DNA of 64,000 bases from Tabrizicola caldifontis (GCF_004762095.1 NZ_SIJH01000013.1:62001-126000), one strand, 5' to 3'; positions 1-8,541 are shown, counted from the stretch's first letter. Notes: a model not told the origin generated them from the sequence alone. Numbers and translations are program-made.

Positions 1-1551
1 CCGGCCCGGCTGCGTCGGAATCCGGTTGGCAAGCAGGGCCTCCAGCCAGTCCCTGGCCCCCGGCCCGCTGACCCGGTAGCGGGCGAAGTTCGAGATGTCG
101 ATGATCCCAGCCCGCTCGCGCAGCATCCGTGCCTCTCGCCCGACGGGGCCCCACCAGTTCTGCCGTTCGAAGCCCACGGTCTCTTCGCGCGGCTCGCCTT
201 CGGTGGCGAACCACAGCGGATGTTCCCAGCCGTAGTTCAGGCCGAAGACCGCGCCCATGGCCTTTTGCGTCTGGTAGATCGGGCGTACCCGCACCGGGCG
301 GCCGGCCGCGCGCTCTTCGTTCGGGAAATGGATCTTGAAGCGGTTGGCATATTGGTCCTGCACGCGGGCCTTAGTGAAGTCCTTGCCCGCCCAGGCCCCG
401 AACCGCGCCAGATCCCAGCCGAACATGTCGAGCCTGGGCTCGCCCTCCACGATCCATTCCGCAGACAGCAGCCCCAGCCCGCCCGACTGCGAGAAGCCCG
501 GGATGATGCCATTGCAGCAGAAGTAGTTGCGCAGTTCCGGCACCGGGCCGAAAAGCGCGCTGGAATCGGGTGACCAGATCATCGGGCCATTGATCACCCG
601 CTTGATCCCCGCCGCACCCACTGCCGGCATCCGGTCGATCGCGCGTAGCATGTTGGGTTCGATCCGCTCCAGGTCGTCGGCGAAAAGCTCGTGGCCGAAG
701 CCCTGCGGCGTGCCGTCCTCGGCCCAGAAGCGCATGTCCTTTTCATAGGCGCCGACGAGAAGGCCCTTGCCCTCTTGCCGCAGGTAATACTCGCCGTCCC
801 GGTCCGCGACCGAAGGCAGGCGGCGGTCCAGTGCGGCGATCTCGGGTATCGCTTCGGTGACGAAATACTGATGCTCGGTCGGGACGAGGGGCAGGGCGAT
901 CCCCGCCAGCGCCGCCACTTCTCGCGCCCATAGCCCCGCCGCGTTCACCACCCATTGCGTGCGGATCTCGCCCAGCGGTGTCTCCACGATCCAGCTGCCG
1001 TCGGGCTGCGCCCGCGTTGCCGTGACCGGGCAGTTGCGGTGGATCTGTGCGCCCCGCGCCCTTGCCCCGGCCGCGTAGGCCATGGTGACCCCCGAAGGAT
1101 CGACGTTGCCGCCCTGCGGCTCGAACATGATGCAGCGGATGTCGTTGAAATCGACCAGGGGATGCAGCCTTTCGGCTTCGTCGCGGGTCACTTCGTGGAA
1201 GGCCATCCCGTAATAGCGCGCCTTTGCGGCCTGAAGGCGCAGCTGGTGTTCGCGCGCCTCGGTCTGGGCCAGATACAGGCTGCCCGGCTGAAAGATGCCG
1301 CAGCCCTGGCCGGTCTCGGCCTCCAGCTCCTTGTAAAGCCCCATGGTGTAATGCTGCAGGCGGCTGATGTTGGTGTTGTCGTGCAGCCCGTGGATGTTCG
1401 CCGCCGCGTGCCATGTGCTGCCCGAAGTCAGTTCCGACCGTTCCAGCAACACCACTTCGGTCCAGCCCAGTTTCGTCAGGTGGTAAAGGATCGAGCAGCC
1501 GACCAGCCCGCCCCCGATCACCACAGCCTGTGCATGTGAATTCAGTTTCAC
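1..1551 (-). CDS. FAD-dependent oxidoreductase with GcvT-like tail (dimethylglycine/sarcosine dehydrogenase family), 3' end beyond window
   Basis: The visible 517 residues open with a Rossmann FAD motif (VVIGGGLVG, about residues 10-18). At residues 45-50 comes STWHAA, with His48 in the place where dimethylglycine and sarcosine dehydrogenases bind FAD covalently. A DAO-type body follows, and at the window edge begins a segment resembling the aminomethyltransferase (GcvT) domain (for example RYRVSGPGARDWLEALLANR). Family members oxidise N-methyl groups and pass the formaldehyde unit to tetrahydrofolate. I chose the GTG at 1551 because it sits one base after the TGA of the upstream methyltransferase gene, which indicates translational coupling. 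The reading frame stays open to base 1, so the C-terminus is missing. The substrate is inferred from family and neighbours only. Confidence 0.88.
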   Translation of the reverse strand, partial: MKLNSHAQAVVIGGGLVGCSILYHLTKLGWTEVVLLERSELTSGSTWHAAANIHGLHDNTNISRLQHYTMGLYKELEAETGQGCGIFQPGSLYLAQTEAREHQLRLQAAKARYYGMAFHEVTRDEAERLHPLVDFNDIRCIMFEPQGGNVDPSGVTMAYAAGARARGAQIHRNCPVTATRAQPDGSWIVETPLGEIRTQWVVNAAGLWAREVAALAGIALPLVPTEHQYFVTEAIPEIAALDRRLPSVADRDGEYYLRQEGKGLLVGAYEKDMRFWAEDGTPQGFGHELFADDLERIEPNMLRAIDRMPAVGAAGIKRVINGPMIWSPDSSALFGPVPELRNYFCCNGIIPGFSQSGGLGLLSAEWIVEGEPRLDMFGWDLARFGAWAGKDFTKARVQDQYANRFKIHFPNEERAAGRPVRVRPIYQTQKAMGAVFGLNYGWEHPLWFATEGEPREETVGFERQNWWGPVGREARMLRERAGIIDISNFARYRVSGPGARDWLEALLANRIPTQPGR

Positions 1552-1552
1552 A

Positions 1553-3073
1553 TCAGGGCTCGTCATTGCCGATCTCTTCCCGCCGCTTGGCGACATAGGC
1601 TTCCAATTCTTCCCGGATCGCCGGGTCCATCGGCGGCTGCTGATATTCGGCCAGGGCCTGCTGCCACAGGTCTGTGGCGCGGTCCCCTGCCTCTTTCGCC
1701 CCGGCCAGAAGCCAGTTCTCGTAGCCCCGCCAGTCCGACAGCATGGGCTGGTAGAAGGCCTTCTCGTAGCGCGCCATCGTATGCGCCGCGCCGAAGAAAT
1801 GGCCGCCCGCCGGGACATCGCGGATGGCGTCGAAGCCCAGCTCCTCAGCGTCCCATTTCAGGGGCCGCAGGAATTCCACCATGTTCTGCAGGATCTCCAC
1901 GTCGAGGATCAGCTTCTCGTAGCTGGCGGTCAGTCCGCCCTCCAGCCAGCCGGCTGCGTGGTAGATCAGGTTCGCCCCGCCCATCACCGCGCCCCAAGTG
2001 GCCATCGCCGTCTCGTAGGCCGCCTGAAGATCAACAGCGTTCGAGGCATTGGCGTTCGAGGTCCGGTAGGGCAGACCATAGCGCCGCGCCAGCTGACCGG
2101 CGATGACGTTGGCCTTGGCATTCTCCGGCGTGCCGAAGGCGGGGGCGCCCGATCGCATGTCGACATTCGAGGTGAAGGCCCCGTACATCACCGGCGCGCC
2201 GGGCCGGACCAGCTGGGTCAGGACGACACCGAACAGCGCCTCTGCGTTCTGCTGTGCCATGGCTGCGGGTAGGCTGACCGGGGTCATCGCGCCCATCAGG
2301 GTGAAGGGGGTGATGGTGACAGGCTGACCGTGTTCGGCCATCGCAATCAGCCCGTCGCCCATCGCATCGTCCAGAAGCCGCGGCGAGTTGACCGAGATAA
2401 TGGTGATGACGCCAGGGTCGCGGGCGATCTCGCCCAGGTTCATCCCGCGCGAGATGGCCATCATGCGGATGCCGTCCATCGCCCGGCCGCGGCCGATGGC
2501 GGTGCAGTGGAAGGTCAGGTCCGACAACGTGAGGTTGGCAAAATAGGTATCCAGGTGGCGATTGTTCGCCGGCAGCTCCTGCGGGGCGGTGACCTGGTTG
2601 CCGATCATGTGGATGGCGTTGAAGTGATGCGCGAGGCGGATGAAGTTCTGGTAATCGGCCAGGTTGCCGGGCCGTCGTCCGTTTACCCGGTCGTGCACGT
2701 TGGGCGGCCCTGCGACCAGGCCGAACACCAGATGGTCGCCCCCGAGATGAACCTGCTTGTCCCGGTTGCGTGGGGTCAGGGTGAACTGGTGCGGCACGGT
2801 GGCCAGGGCGGCATCGACGATGTCTTCGCCGATCCGCACGATGCCCTCCGCGTCAATCCTTGCCCCGGCCCTGGCAAAAAGTGCACGCGCGTTGGCGCCC
2901 ATTACCTTGATGCCCAGTTCCTTGAGGATGCGGATCGAGGTGTCGTGCAGATCCTGCATCTGGTCTGGCGACAGGAACTCCATCGGCGGATGGGGATTGC
3001 GCACCGTCTCCCACGGCAGCTGCGGAATTGTGGTCCCGGCCTTCTCACGCCGCGCTCGTCTTGTTTCCCGCAT
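1553..3073 (-). CDS. MttB-superfamily (trimethylamine/betaine-type) methyltransferase, non-pyrrolysine
   Basis: A 506-residue protein of the trimethylamine methyltransferase (MttB) superfamily, a TIM-barrel fold. Archaeal MttB carries pyrrolysine at an in-frame amber codon, but here the frame runs through with no internal stop, as in the MtgB group that demethylates glycine betaine or similar quaternary amines. Characterised relatives pass the methyl group to a corrinoid protein. No corrinoid-binding protein, reductive activator or methyl-THF partner is visible in this window. The ATG at 3073 has a GAGG-like ribosome site upstream. The gene ends one base before the FAD/GcvT oxidoreductase, so the two are co-transcribed, and it diverges from a LysR regulator. 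The quaternary-amine substrate is inferred. Confidence 0.85.
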   Translation of the reverse strand: MRETRRARREKAGTTIPQLPWETVRNPHPPMEFLSPDQMQDLHDTSIRILKELGIKVMGANARALFARAGARIDAEGIVRIGEDIVDAALATVPHQFTLTPRNRDKQVHLGGDHLVFGLVAGPPNVHDRVNGRRPGNLADYQNFIRLAHHFNAIHMIGNQVTAPQELPANNRHLDTYFANLTLSDLTFHCTAIGRGRAMDGIRMMAISRGMNLGEIARDPGVITIISVNSPRLLDDAMGDGLIAMAEHGQPVTITPFTLMGAMTPVSLPAAMAQQNAEALFGVVLTQLVRPGAPVMYGAFTSNVDMRSGAPAFGTPENAKANVIAGQLARRYGLPYRTSNANASNAVDLQAAYETAMATWGAVMGGANLIYHAAGWLEGGLTASYEKLILDVEILQNMVEFLRPLKWDAEELGFDAIRDVPAGGHFFGAAHTMARYEKAFYQPMLSDWRGYENWLLAGAKEAGDRATDLWQQALAEYQQPPMDPAIREELEAYVAKRREEIGNDEP

Positions 3074-3134
3074 GCTGCCTCGCCCTGCTTACGCGCCCAG
3101 ACTAGGGGCAAGTCTCTCGGGGTTCACGAAAGCG

Positions 3135-3160
3135 AATTGGGGGCCTGACCCCCATTAATT
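3135..3160. promoter_or_regulatory. Candidate LysR operator between the divergent methyltransferase and regulator genes
   Basis: Inverted repeat GGGGG-CCTGA-CCCCC flanked by AATT on the left and ATTAATT on the right, in the 150-bp divergent intergenic region. LysR regulators bind T-N11-A dyads near their own promoter, and this is the most symmetrical candidate here. It could also form an RNA hairpin. No binding is demonstrated. Confidence 0.4.
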
Positions 3161-3223
3161 CCGGGGCATGCGGCCCTTGGCCGCCGAGGGGCTGCTGGCT
3201 TATGCTGGTTGCAGGAGTGCACG

Positions 3224-4090
3224 ATGAAGAACCTGCCCCCGTTGAACTACATCCGGTCGTTCGAGGCGTCCGCCCGGCACCTGAGCTTCACCAAGGCCGC
3301 CGAAGAACTGGGCATGACCCAGGCGGCGGTCTCGGGCCATGTCCGTGCGCTGGAGAACTACATCGGCCGCCCGCTGTTCTTCCGTGCGCCGCGCAGCCTC
3401 AGCCTGACGGAAGTCGCCGCCTCATATCTGCCCACGCTCAGGCAGGCGCTGGCCCAGATCGACATCGCCACCGGTCAGATCCTGACCGTGGCGCACCGGC
3501 AGGAGGTGATCATCGCCTGTCCGGCAAGTCTTGCGACCAACTGGCTGCCGCCGCGCCTGCGCGCCTTCCGTGAGGCCTCTCCCGAAGTGGATGTGACCGT
3601 CCATGCAACGATCTGGTCGGAAACCAGCGACCAGATCGCCGACATCCGGATCACCCCGCGCCATGTCAGCCAGCCGCTGATCGGGCGCAGCCTCGGGGAG
3701 GAGGAACTGGTGATGGTCTGCCCGCCGTCCTTTCTTTCGGGCCCCGAGCCGCTGAGCCGACCCGCCGATGTCGCCCGTTGGCCGCTGATTCACGTCCTCG
3801 GCCGACAGGAACACTGGGAAGCCTTCGCCCGGCACCACGGGCTGACCGACCTTCCCCTTGCCCGAGGGTTGAAGACCGACAGTTCCAACGTCGCACTCGA
3901 GATGGCAAGTGCCGGTCTCGGCTGCGCGATCACCCTGGCGTCTCTGGCCGAGGTCCACCTGCAGCGCGGCCTTCTGGTCGAGCCCTTTCCCGATCGCATG
4001 CCCAGCGGCTGGGGCTATGACCTGCATCCCGGCGAACTCAGCCCGACGCGTGCCAGCGAAAGGCTGATGCAGTTCCTGTTGCGCCGGTGA
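3224..4090 (+). CDS. LysR family transcriptional regulator, GcvA-like
   Basis: A 288-residue LysR-type regulator. The N-terminal winged helix-turn-helix (residues about 5-65) contains SFTKAAEELGMTQAAVSGHV, typical of the GcvA branch, and a periplasmic-binding-protein-like effector domain follows. I chose the ATG at 3224 because AGGAG lies eight bases upstream and the protein then begins MKNLPPLNYIRSFEA, the usual GcvA-like start. A TTG 15 bases earlier is less likely. It diverges from the methyltransferase/oxidoreductase pair, so it probably regulates that pair in response to a methylated amine or glycine-related effector. That assignment rests on position only. Confidence 0.92.
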   Translation: MKNLPPLNYIRSFEASARHLSFTKAAEELGMTQAAVSGHVRALENYIGRPLFFRAPRSLSLTEVAASYLPTLRQALAQIDIATGQILTVAHRQEVIIACPASLATNWLPPRLRAFREASPEVDVTVHATIWSETSDQIADIRITPRHVSQPLIGRSLGEEELVMVCPPSFLSGPEPLSRPADVARWPLIHVLGRQEHWEAFARHHGLTDLPLARGLKTDSSNVALEMASAGLGCAITLASLAEVHLQRGLLVEPFPDRMPSGWGYDLHPGELSPTRASERLMQFLLRR

Positions 4091-4226
4091 TGGCGGCCCC
4101 TGCGGCAGGCCGGTCTGGCTGACGAAAGACCATGTGACGCGCACGGTCCTTGCGCCGCACGATCCATGCCCTGTATGCGATGGCACCGGCGACCCACAGG
4201 TTGAACATGCGGCGCAGTCGCCCCAT
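4038..4226 (-). CDS. Possible small basic membrane protein (doubtful)
   Basis: A 62-residue reading frame on the strand opposite the end of the LysR gene, overlapping it by 53 bases. It starts with an ATG preceded at short distance by AAGG, and residues about 7-22 could form one membrane helix followed by a basic stretch. The second half is low-complexity Ala/Gly/Thr. Nothing identifies a family. It may be noise in GC-rich DNA and is listed because the 190-base stretch before dusA otherwise holds no gene. Confidence 0.2.
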   Translation of the reverse strand: MGRLRRMFNLWVAGAIAYRAWIVRRKDRARHMVFRQPDRPAAGAAITGATGTASAFRWHASG

Positions 4227-4280
4227 ATGGCCAGCCTTCACCGGTTACGGGTTTCAAGGCCACTTCAGGACGGATGACGC

Positions 4281-5303
4281 ATGACGGCGATCGACCAAAA
4301 GGCAGCAGATCCCGGGGGCCGGATGGCAAACTCGGCCTATCGTCTTTCCGTCGCCCCGATGATGGACTGGACCGACCGTCATTGCCGCGTCTTTCATCGC
4401 CAGATGACCCGGCGGGCAATGCTTTACACCGAGATGGTGACCGCCCCTGCGATCATCCACGGTCCGAAGGCCCGGCTGCTGGACTTTTCCCAGGTCGAAC
4501 ACCCCGTTGCACTTCAGCTCGGCGGTTCCGACCCGGGGGAGCTTGCGCAGGCCACCCGCATCGCGCGCGACTGGGGCTATGACGAGGTGAACCTGAACTG
4601 CGGCTGCCCCTCGGACCGGGTCCAGTCCGGCTGCTTCGGCGCGGTGCTGATGGAGCGCCCCTCCCTCGTGGCCGACTGCCTCCGGGCGATGCAGGGTGAA
4701 ACCGACGCGCCCGTCACGGTGAAATGCCGCATCGGCGTGGACGAACAGGATCCCGAAACCGTCCTGCCCCACTTCATCGAAACCATCGCCGGGGCAGGGG
4801 TGCGCCATGTCATCGTCCATGCCCGCAAGGCCTGGCTGCAGGGCTTGTCGCCGAAGGAAAACCGCGAGATCCCGCCGCTCGACCACGACCTCGTGGTGCG
4901 GATGAAGCAGCGCTTCCCCGAGCTGACCATCTGCATCAATGGCGGCATCACCTCGCTGGATCAGGCGCGGGCGCTGTTGGCGCGCGGGCTCGACGGGGTG
5001 ATGATCGGCCGGGAGGCCTATCACGACCCGGCCTCGGTGCTGATCGGGGCCGATGCCCTTTGGGGCGAAGACTTCGCCCCCGATCCGGTCGCGGTGGTCG
5101 AGGGCATGCGGCCCTATATCGCCGACCATCTGGCCGCTGGCGGCCGGCTGCACCAGGTCACCCGGCACATGCTGGGTCTCTTCGCCGGCCGGCCCGGCGC
5201 GCGGGGTTGGCGGCGCATCCTGTCCGAACGCGCCAGCCGCGACGGGGCGGGGCTCGAGGTGCTGGACGCAGCCCTGGCCGAGGTTCAGGCCAGGGCCGCC
5301 TGA
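4281..5303 (+). CDS. dusA: tRNA-dihydrouridine(20/20a) synthase DusA
   Basis: A 340-residue flavoprotein that reduces uridine to dihydrouridine in the tRNA D-loop, with NADPH as the donor. It has the DusA start APMMDWTDRHCR (residues 25-36), an FMN-binding TIM barrel, and the catalytic loop NLNCGCPS (residues 104-111) in which Cys109 is the expected proton donor. HARKAWLQGLSPKENR and the later NGGI phosphate-binding strand are also DusA-like. The start could be the ATG at 4281 or the one at 4323 (MANSAYRL), because the first 14 residues are unlike the family. The gene converges with the MFS exporter and overlaps its 3' end by 19 bases. Confidence 0.96.
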   Translation: MTAIDQKAADPGGRMANSAYRLSVAPMMDWTDRHCRVFHRQMTRRAMLYTEMVTAPAIIHGPKARLLDFSQVEHPVALQLGGSDPGELAQATRIARDWGYDEVNLNCGCPSDRVQSGCFGAVLMERPSLVADCLRAMQGETDAPVTVKCRIGVDEQDPETVLPHFIETIAGAGVRHVIVHARKAWLQGLSPKENREIPPLDHDLVVRMKQRFPELTICINGGITSLDQARALLARGLDGVMIGREAYHDPASVLIGADALWGEDFAPDPVAVVEGMRPYIADHLAAGGRLHQVTRHMLGLFAGRPGARGWRRILSERASRDGAGLEVLDAALAEVQARAA

Positions 5304-6478
5304 CGCGGGATCAGCCGCGACAGGACCAGCGCGATCAGCCCGCAGGCTGCGATCGCCGTCAGCATCGGCAGGACGGTGCCGTCAAGGAAGGGCCCCGCCG
5401 CCGCGACGAGGACGCCTGCCGCCACCATCTGCATCGTGCCGCCCAGCGACGAGGCCAGGCCCGCGATCGCGCCGTGCTCCTCCAGCGCCTGCACCTGCGC
5501 GGCGGGCAGGATCACGCCCAGGAAGATGTTGCCCACGAACAGCGTCGTCATCGTCACGGGCAGGCTCGCCAGCCCCGCGAGCGCGAGGCCGAAGCCCGCA
5601 AAGGTGGCCAGCGCAAAGCCCACCGTGGCGCCCGCGATCATCCGCACTGTCCCCAACCGCTGCGACAGGGTCGAGGCGAACTGCGAGGCGGCGAAGAAGC
5701 CGATCGCGTTCACCGCGAAGGCCAGCGAGAACTGGGTCGGTGTCAGGCCGAACTGGTCGCGGTAGACGAAGGCGGCGCTGGCGATGAAGACGAAGAAGCT
5801 GGCGAAGGCAAAGCCCGCCAGGAAGGTCATCACCATGAAGCCCCGGTCGGCCAGCAGGATCTGCGTTCCTGACCGGAAGGCTGCAAGGTCGAACTGTTGC
5901 CGGTTGGCGTCCGTCAAGGTCTCGGGGACAGCGAAGTGGATCAGGAAAAAGCTCAGACAGGCCGCAGCCAGCAGCGCCCAGAAGATCAGACGCCAGTCTC
6001 CCAGGGCCAGCAGTCCCGCCCCGGACAGCGGGGCGAGCAGCGGCGAGACCGCGATCACGATCATGATCGTGGACATCATCCGCGTCGCCTGCGGGCCGGT
6101 GGCCAGGTCGCGGATCACCGCGCGCAGCACCACCATGTTCGCAGCCCCACCCAGCCCCTGCACCATCCGCCCCGCGACCAGCCAGCCGATCGAGGGCGCA
6201 ACCGCGCACATGATCGTGCCCGCGATGAAAAGCGCCAACCCGGCATAAAGCGGCGGCTTGCGCCCGGCCTGATCGGCCCAGGGGCCATAGACCAGCTGCG
6301 CCAGCCCGAAGGTGACGAAATAGCCGACGATGGTCCATTGCACCGCCTGGCTGCCCACGCCCAGGTCACGCCCGATCTCGGGCATGGCCGGCAGATACAT
6401 GTCGATGGCAAAGGGGCCGACGGCGGCCACGAGGCCAAGGATGACGGACATGAAGGTCAATGAAACGGCGCGAGTCAT
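5285..6478 (-). CDS. Bcr/CflA-type MFS multidrug exporter
   Basis: About 397 residues with twelve predicted hydrophobic segments. The first helix ends with GPFAIDMYLPAMPEIGRDL, the hallmark of Bcr/CflA proton-coupled drug exporters, and the loop after helix 2 carries YGPWADQAGRKP, the MFS motif A region. These pumps sit in the inner membrane and export drugs or small peptides. I chose the ATG at 6478 because the ten residues before it look non-coding; the next start lies 30 bases upstream. No clear ribosome site is visible for either. The gene is transcribed alone, away from the TauE gene, with a 120-150 base shared upstream region. The substrate cannot be inferred. Confidence 0.92.
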   Translation of the reverse strand: MTRAVSLTFMSVILGLVAAVGPFAIDMYLPAMPEIGRDLGVGSQAVQWTIVGYFVTFGLAQLVYGPWADQAGRKPPLYAGLALFIAGTIMCAVAPSIGWLVAGRMVQGLGGAANMVVLRAVIRDLATGPQATRMMSTIMIVIAVSPLLAPLSGAGLLALGDWRLIFWALLAAACLSFFLIHFAVPETLTDANRQQFDLAAFRSGTQILLADRGFMVMTFLAGFAFASFFVFIASAAFVYRDQFGLTPTQFSLAFAVNAIGFFAASQFASTLSQRLGTVRMIAGATVGFALATFAGFGLALAGLASLPVTMTTLFVGNIFLGVILPAAQVQALEEHGAIAGLASSLGGTMQMVAAGVLVAAAGPFLDGTVLPMLTAIAACGLIALVLSRLIPRQAALA

Positions 6479-6627
6479 GATGCAGATTCCGGGAAATGCT
6501 TGCGACAAGGGCGCGTGACCTACGCCCCTTCGTCGGCAAAGGAAAGCCCCACCCGCGCATTTTCCGCTCTGGCCTGTGCCTGCGGGGGAGGCTAGGGTCG
6601 CCCCGCCGCCACCTGACCGAGTGACCC

Positions 6628-7446
6628 ATGCCCGACCTCGCCACCCTTCTGCCCATGCTTGCCGCCCTGGTCGTGATCGGCGCCTTCGCCGGGGTGATCG
6701 GCGGGCTTCTCGGCGTCGGCGGCGGGATCGTGCTGGTGCCGGCCTTCTTCTACGCCTTCGGCTATCTCGGCTATGGCGGGGGGCAGCTGATGCAGGTCTG
6801 CGTCGCGACCTCGATGGCGACCATCGTCGTCACCTCGCTGCGCTCGGTCTCCTCGCACAACCGCAAGGGCGCGGTGGATTGGCAGGTGCTGAAGACCTGG
6901 GGCCCGGCGCTGGTGATCTCGGCCGCCATCGGCACCTATGTCGCGGGCAAGGTCGCCTCGACCACGCTGCAAGCCGTGTTCGGGGCGCTGGCGGGCCTCG
7001 CCGGGCTCTGGATGGCCTTCGGGCGCGAGCACTGGCGGCTTGGCGATCACATGCCCGGCGAGCCGGTGCGGAGCACCCTGGCCGGATCGGTCGGCTTCTT
7101 CTCGGCAATGATGGGGATCGGCGGCGGCACATTCGGCGTGCCGCTGATGACGCTTTACGGCATGCCGATTCACCGCGCGGTCGCTACCGCCTCGGGCTTC
7201 GGCGTGCTGATCGCCGTGCCCTCGGTTCTGGGCTTCCTGCTGCTGCCCGTGGCCGAGGCGCCGCCCTGGACGGTCGGAGCGGTCAACCTTCCCGCCTTCC
7301 TCGTCGTCATCGGCACCACACTGCTGACCACGCCGCTTGGGGTGCGACTCGCCCATGCGATGAACCCCAGGCCGCTGAAGCGCGCGTTCGCGGTATTCCT
7401 CACGCTCGTCGCGCTGAACATGCTGCGCAAGGTTCTGGGATGGTAG
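6628..7446 (+). CDS. TauE/SafE family sulfite/anion exporter
   Basis: A 272-residue polytopic membrane protein. It has the two glycine-rich repeats expected of the TauE/SafE family: GVIGGLLGVGGGIVLVPAFF near residues 22-41 and FFSAMMGIGGGTFGVPLMTL in the second half. Members export sulfite, sulfoacetate or related organo-anions. The stop codon overlaps the start of the next gene by seven bases, so the two are probably co-translated. That partner looks like a 2-oxoglutarate dioxygenase, so an oxygenase/exporter pair is possible. The actual anion is unknown. Confidence 0.93.
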   Translation: MPDLATLLPMLAALVVIGAFAGVIGGLLGVGGGIVLVPAFFYAFGYLGYGGGQLMQVCVATSMATIVVTSLRSVSSHNRKGAVDWQVLKTWGPALVISAAIGTYVAGKVASTTLQAVFGALAGLAGLWMAFGREHWRLGDHMPGEPVRSTLAGSVGFFSAMMGIGGGTFGVPLMTLYGMPIHRAVATASGFGVLIAVPSVLGFLLLPVAEAPPWTVGAVNLPAFLVVIGTTLLTTPLGVRLAHAMNPRPLKRAFAVFLTLVALNMLRKVLGW

Positions 7447-8192
7447 GCGCAACGACAGATCGGGGATGGCTGCGCCTCGGCCCCCACCCGGCCATCGCCG
7501 CCTGGGCCGCCGCCGCCCGCACCGCCGCGTTCGACATCCTGGCTGCGACCGCCGAACCCTGGCGCTGCGGCGGCACCTGGTTCGTCGGCGTCGATGCCCT
7601 GCCGAACGGCCCCGACGGCGCGATCGGCGGCACGCCCTTCCCTTGGGAAGCCCTGCCGCTTGCCCCCGAACCCCTGCACCGCGGGCAGCTTTCGGTGATC
7701 CGGCCCGGCTATCCCCAGCCCTCGGCGGAAGAAGGCCCCGCCGCCTTCGCCTTTCGCCGCGACCGCGACGCCGCACATCTCGACGGCCTTTTGCCCATCG
7801 GCCCCGACCGCCGCCGCATGGTGAAGGAGCCCCACGCCTGGATCCTCGGGCTTCCGCTGAACGACACCTCGGCCGCGCCCCTGACCGTCTGGGAAGGCAG
7901 CGCCGGGATCCTGCGCGCAGCACTTCTTCAGGCGCTTTCCCCGCACCCGCCCGAGGTCTGGGACCGGATCGACATCACAGGGCCCTACCAGACCGCCCGC
8001 CGTCAGATCTTCGCCAGCTGCCGCCGGGTCGAGCTGCCCGCCCGGCCCGGAGAGGCGACCCTCCTGCACCGGTTGACACTGCACGGCGTCGCCCCTTGGC
8101 GGCCGGGGGACAGCGCCCCGCCCGAAGGCCGGATGATCGCCTACTTTCGCCCGCAACTCGCCAGCGTCCGCCAGTGGCTGGAAACAGCCTGA
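7440..8192 (+). CDS. Probable Fe(II)/2-oxoglutarate dioxygenase (PhyH-like), function unknown
   Basis: A 250-residue protein that I cannot name. It shows what looks like a non-haem iron site: His113-Leu-Asp115 (AAHLDG), a distal histidine in LLHRLTLHG (His210 or His215), and Arg231 in EGRMIAYFRPQ. This matches the order HxD...H...R of phytanoyl-CoA-type 2-oxoglutarate oxygenases. The middle segment PHAWILGLPLNDTSAAPLTVWEGS also fits the substrate-lining strands of that fold. The ATG at 7440 lies inside the TauE gene (GGATGGTAG), so the two are translationally coupled. The fold call is inference from motifs, and the substrate is unknown. Confidence 0.72.
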   Translation: MVGATTDRGWLRLGPHPAIAAWAAAARTAAFDILAATAEPWRCGGTWFVGVDALPNGPDGAIGGTPFPWEALPLAPEPLHRGQLSVIRPGYPQPSAEEGPAAFAFRRDRDAAHLDGLLPIGPDRRRMVKEPHAWILGLPLNDTSAAPLTVWEGSAGILRAALLQALSPHPPEVWDRIDITGPYQTARRQIFASCRRVELPARPGEATLLHRLTLHGVAPWRPGDSAPPEGRMIAYFRPQLASVRQWLETA

Positions 8193-8204
8193 CCTTGCTC
8201 CTTT

Positions 8205-8240
8205 CCCAAATACTCTGGGGATTTGGGGGTGAAACCCCCA
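8205..8240 (+). terminator. Overlapping stem-loops after the dioxygenase gene
   Basis: CCCAAAT (8205-8211) pairs with ATTTGGG (8221-8227), while TGGGGGT (8224-8230) pairs with ACCCCCA (8234-8240) around a GAA loop. The two stems share bases and are mutually exclusive. They lie just past the stop codon, so this is probably the transcript end, although no U-tract follows. Confidence 0.5.
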
Positions 8241-8310
8241 TCCAGAGACAAGCGGTCGCAAGACCGCGCAGGCGAGCCTGTGGACTTGCGCCGCCAGGCG
8301 CTCCGCCCGG

Positions 8311-8541
8311 TTACCGCTCCATCCGGGCCATCCGCCCGCCGCGCCGCTTCTGCAACCGGGGCGCCCGGCCCGGCAGTTCGGCCATCACTGCCGCACGGTC
8401 CTCGTGCGTCATCCTGGACCACTGGCTGATCTCGTCGATGGTGCGGTAGCAGCCTACGCAGATACGTTCCTCGGGATGCACCACGCAGAGCTTTACGCAA
8501 GGGCTGGCGATCTCGTCGCGCTTCCAGACATCGTCCTTCAA
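8311..8541 (-). CDS. DUF1289 domain-containing protein
   Basis: A 76-residue protein with the DUF1289 core [22 protein letters not shown]. The four cysteines (15, 19, 28, 31) suggest a small metal or Fe-S site, and the basic tail [12 protein letters not shown] could touch nucleic acid. The start is a TTG at 8541 that overlaps the TGA of ruvX (TTGA); no other start lies before the conserved core. The gene is the last of the ccmI-ruvX chain, so its translation is probably coupled to that of ruvX. The role of the family is unknown. Confidence 0.9.
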   Translation of the reverse strand: MKDDVWKRDEIASPCVKLCVVHPEERICVGCYRTIDEISQWSRMTHEDRAAVMAELPGRAPRLQKRRGGRMARMER

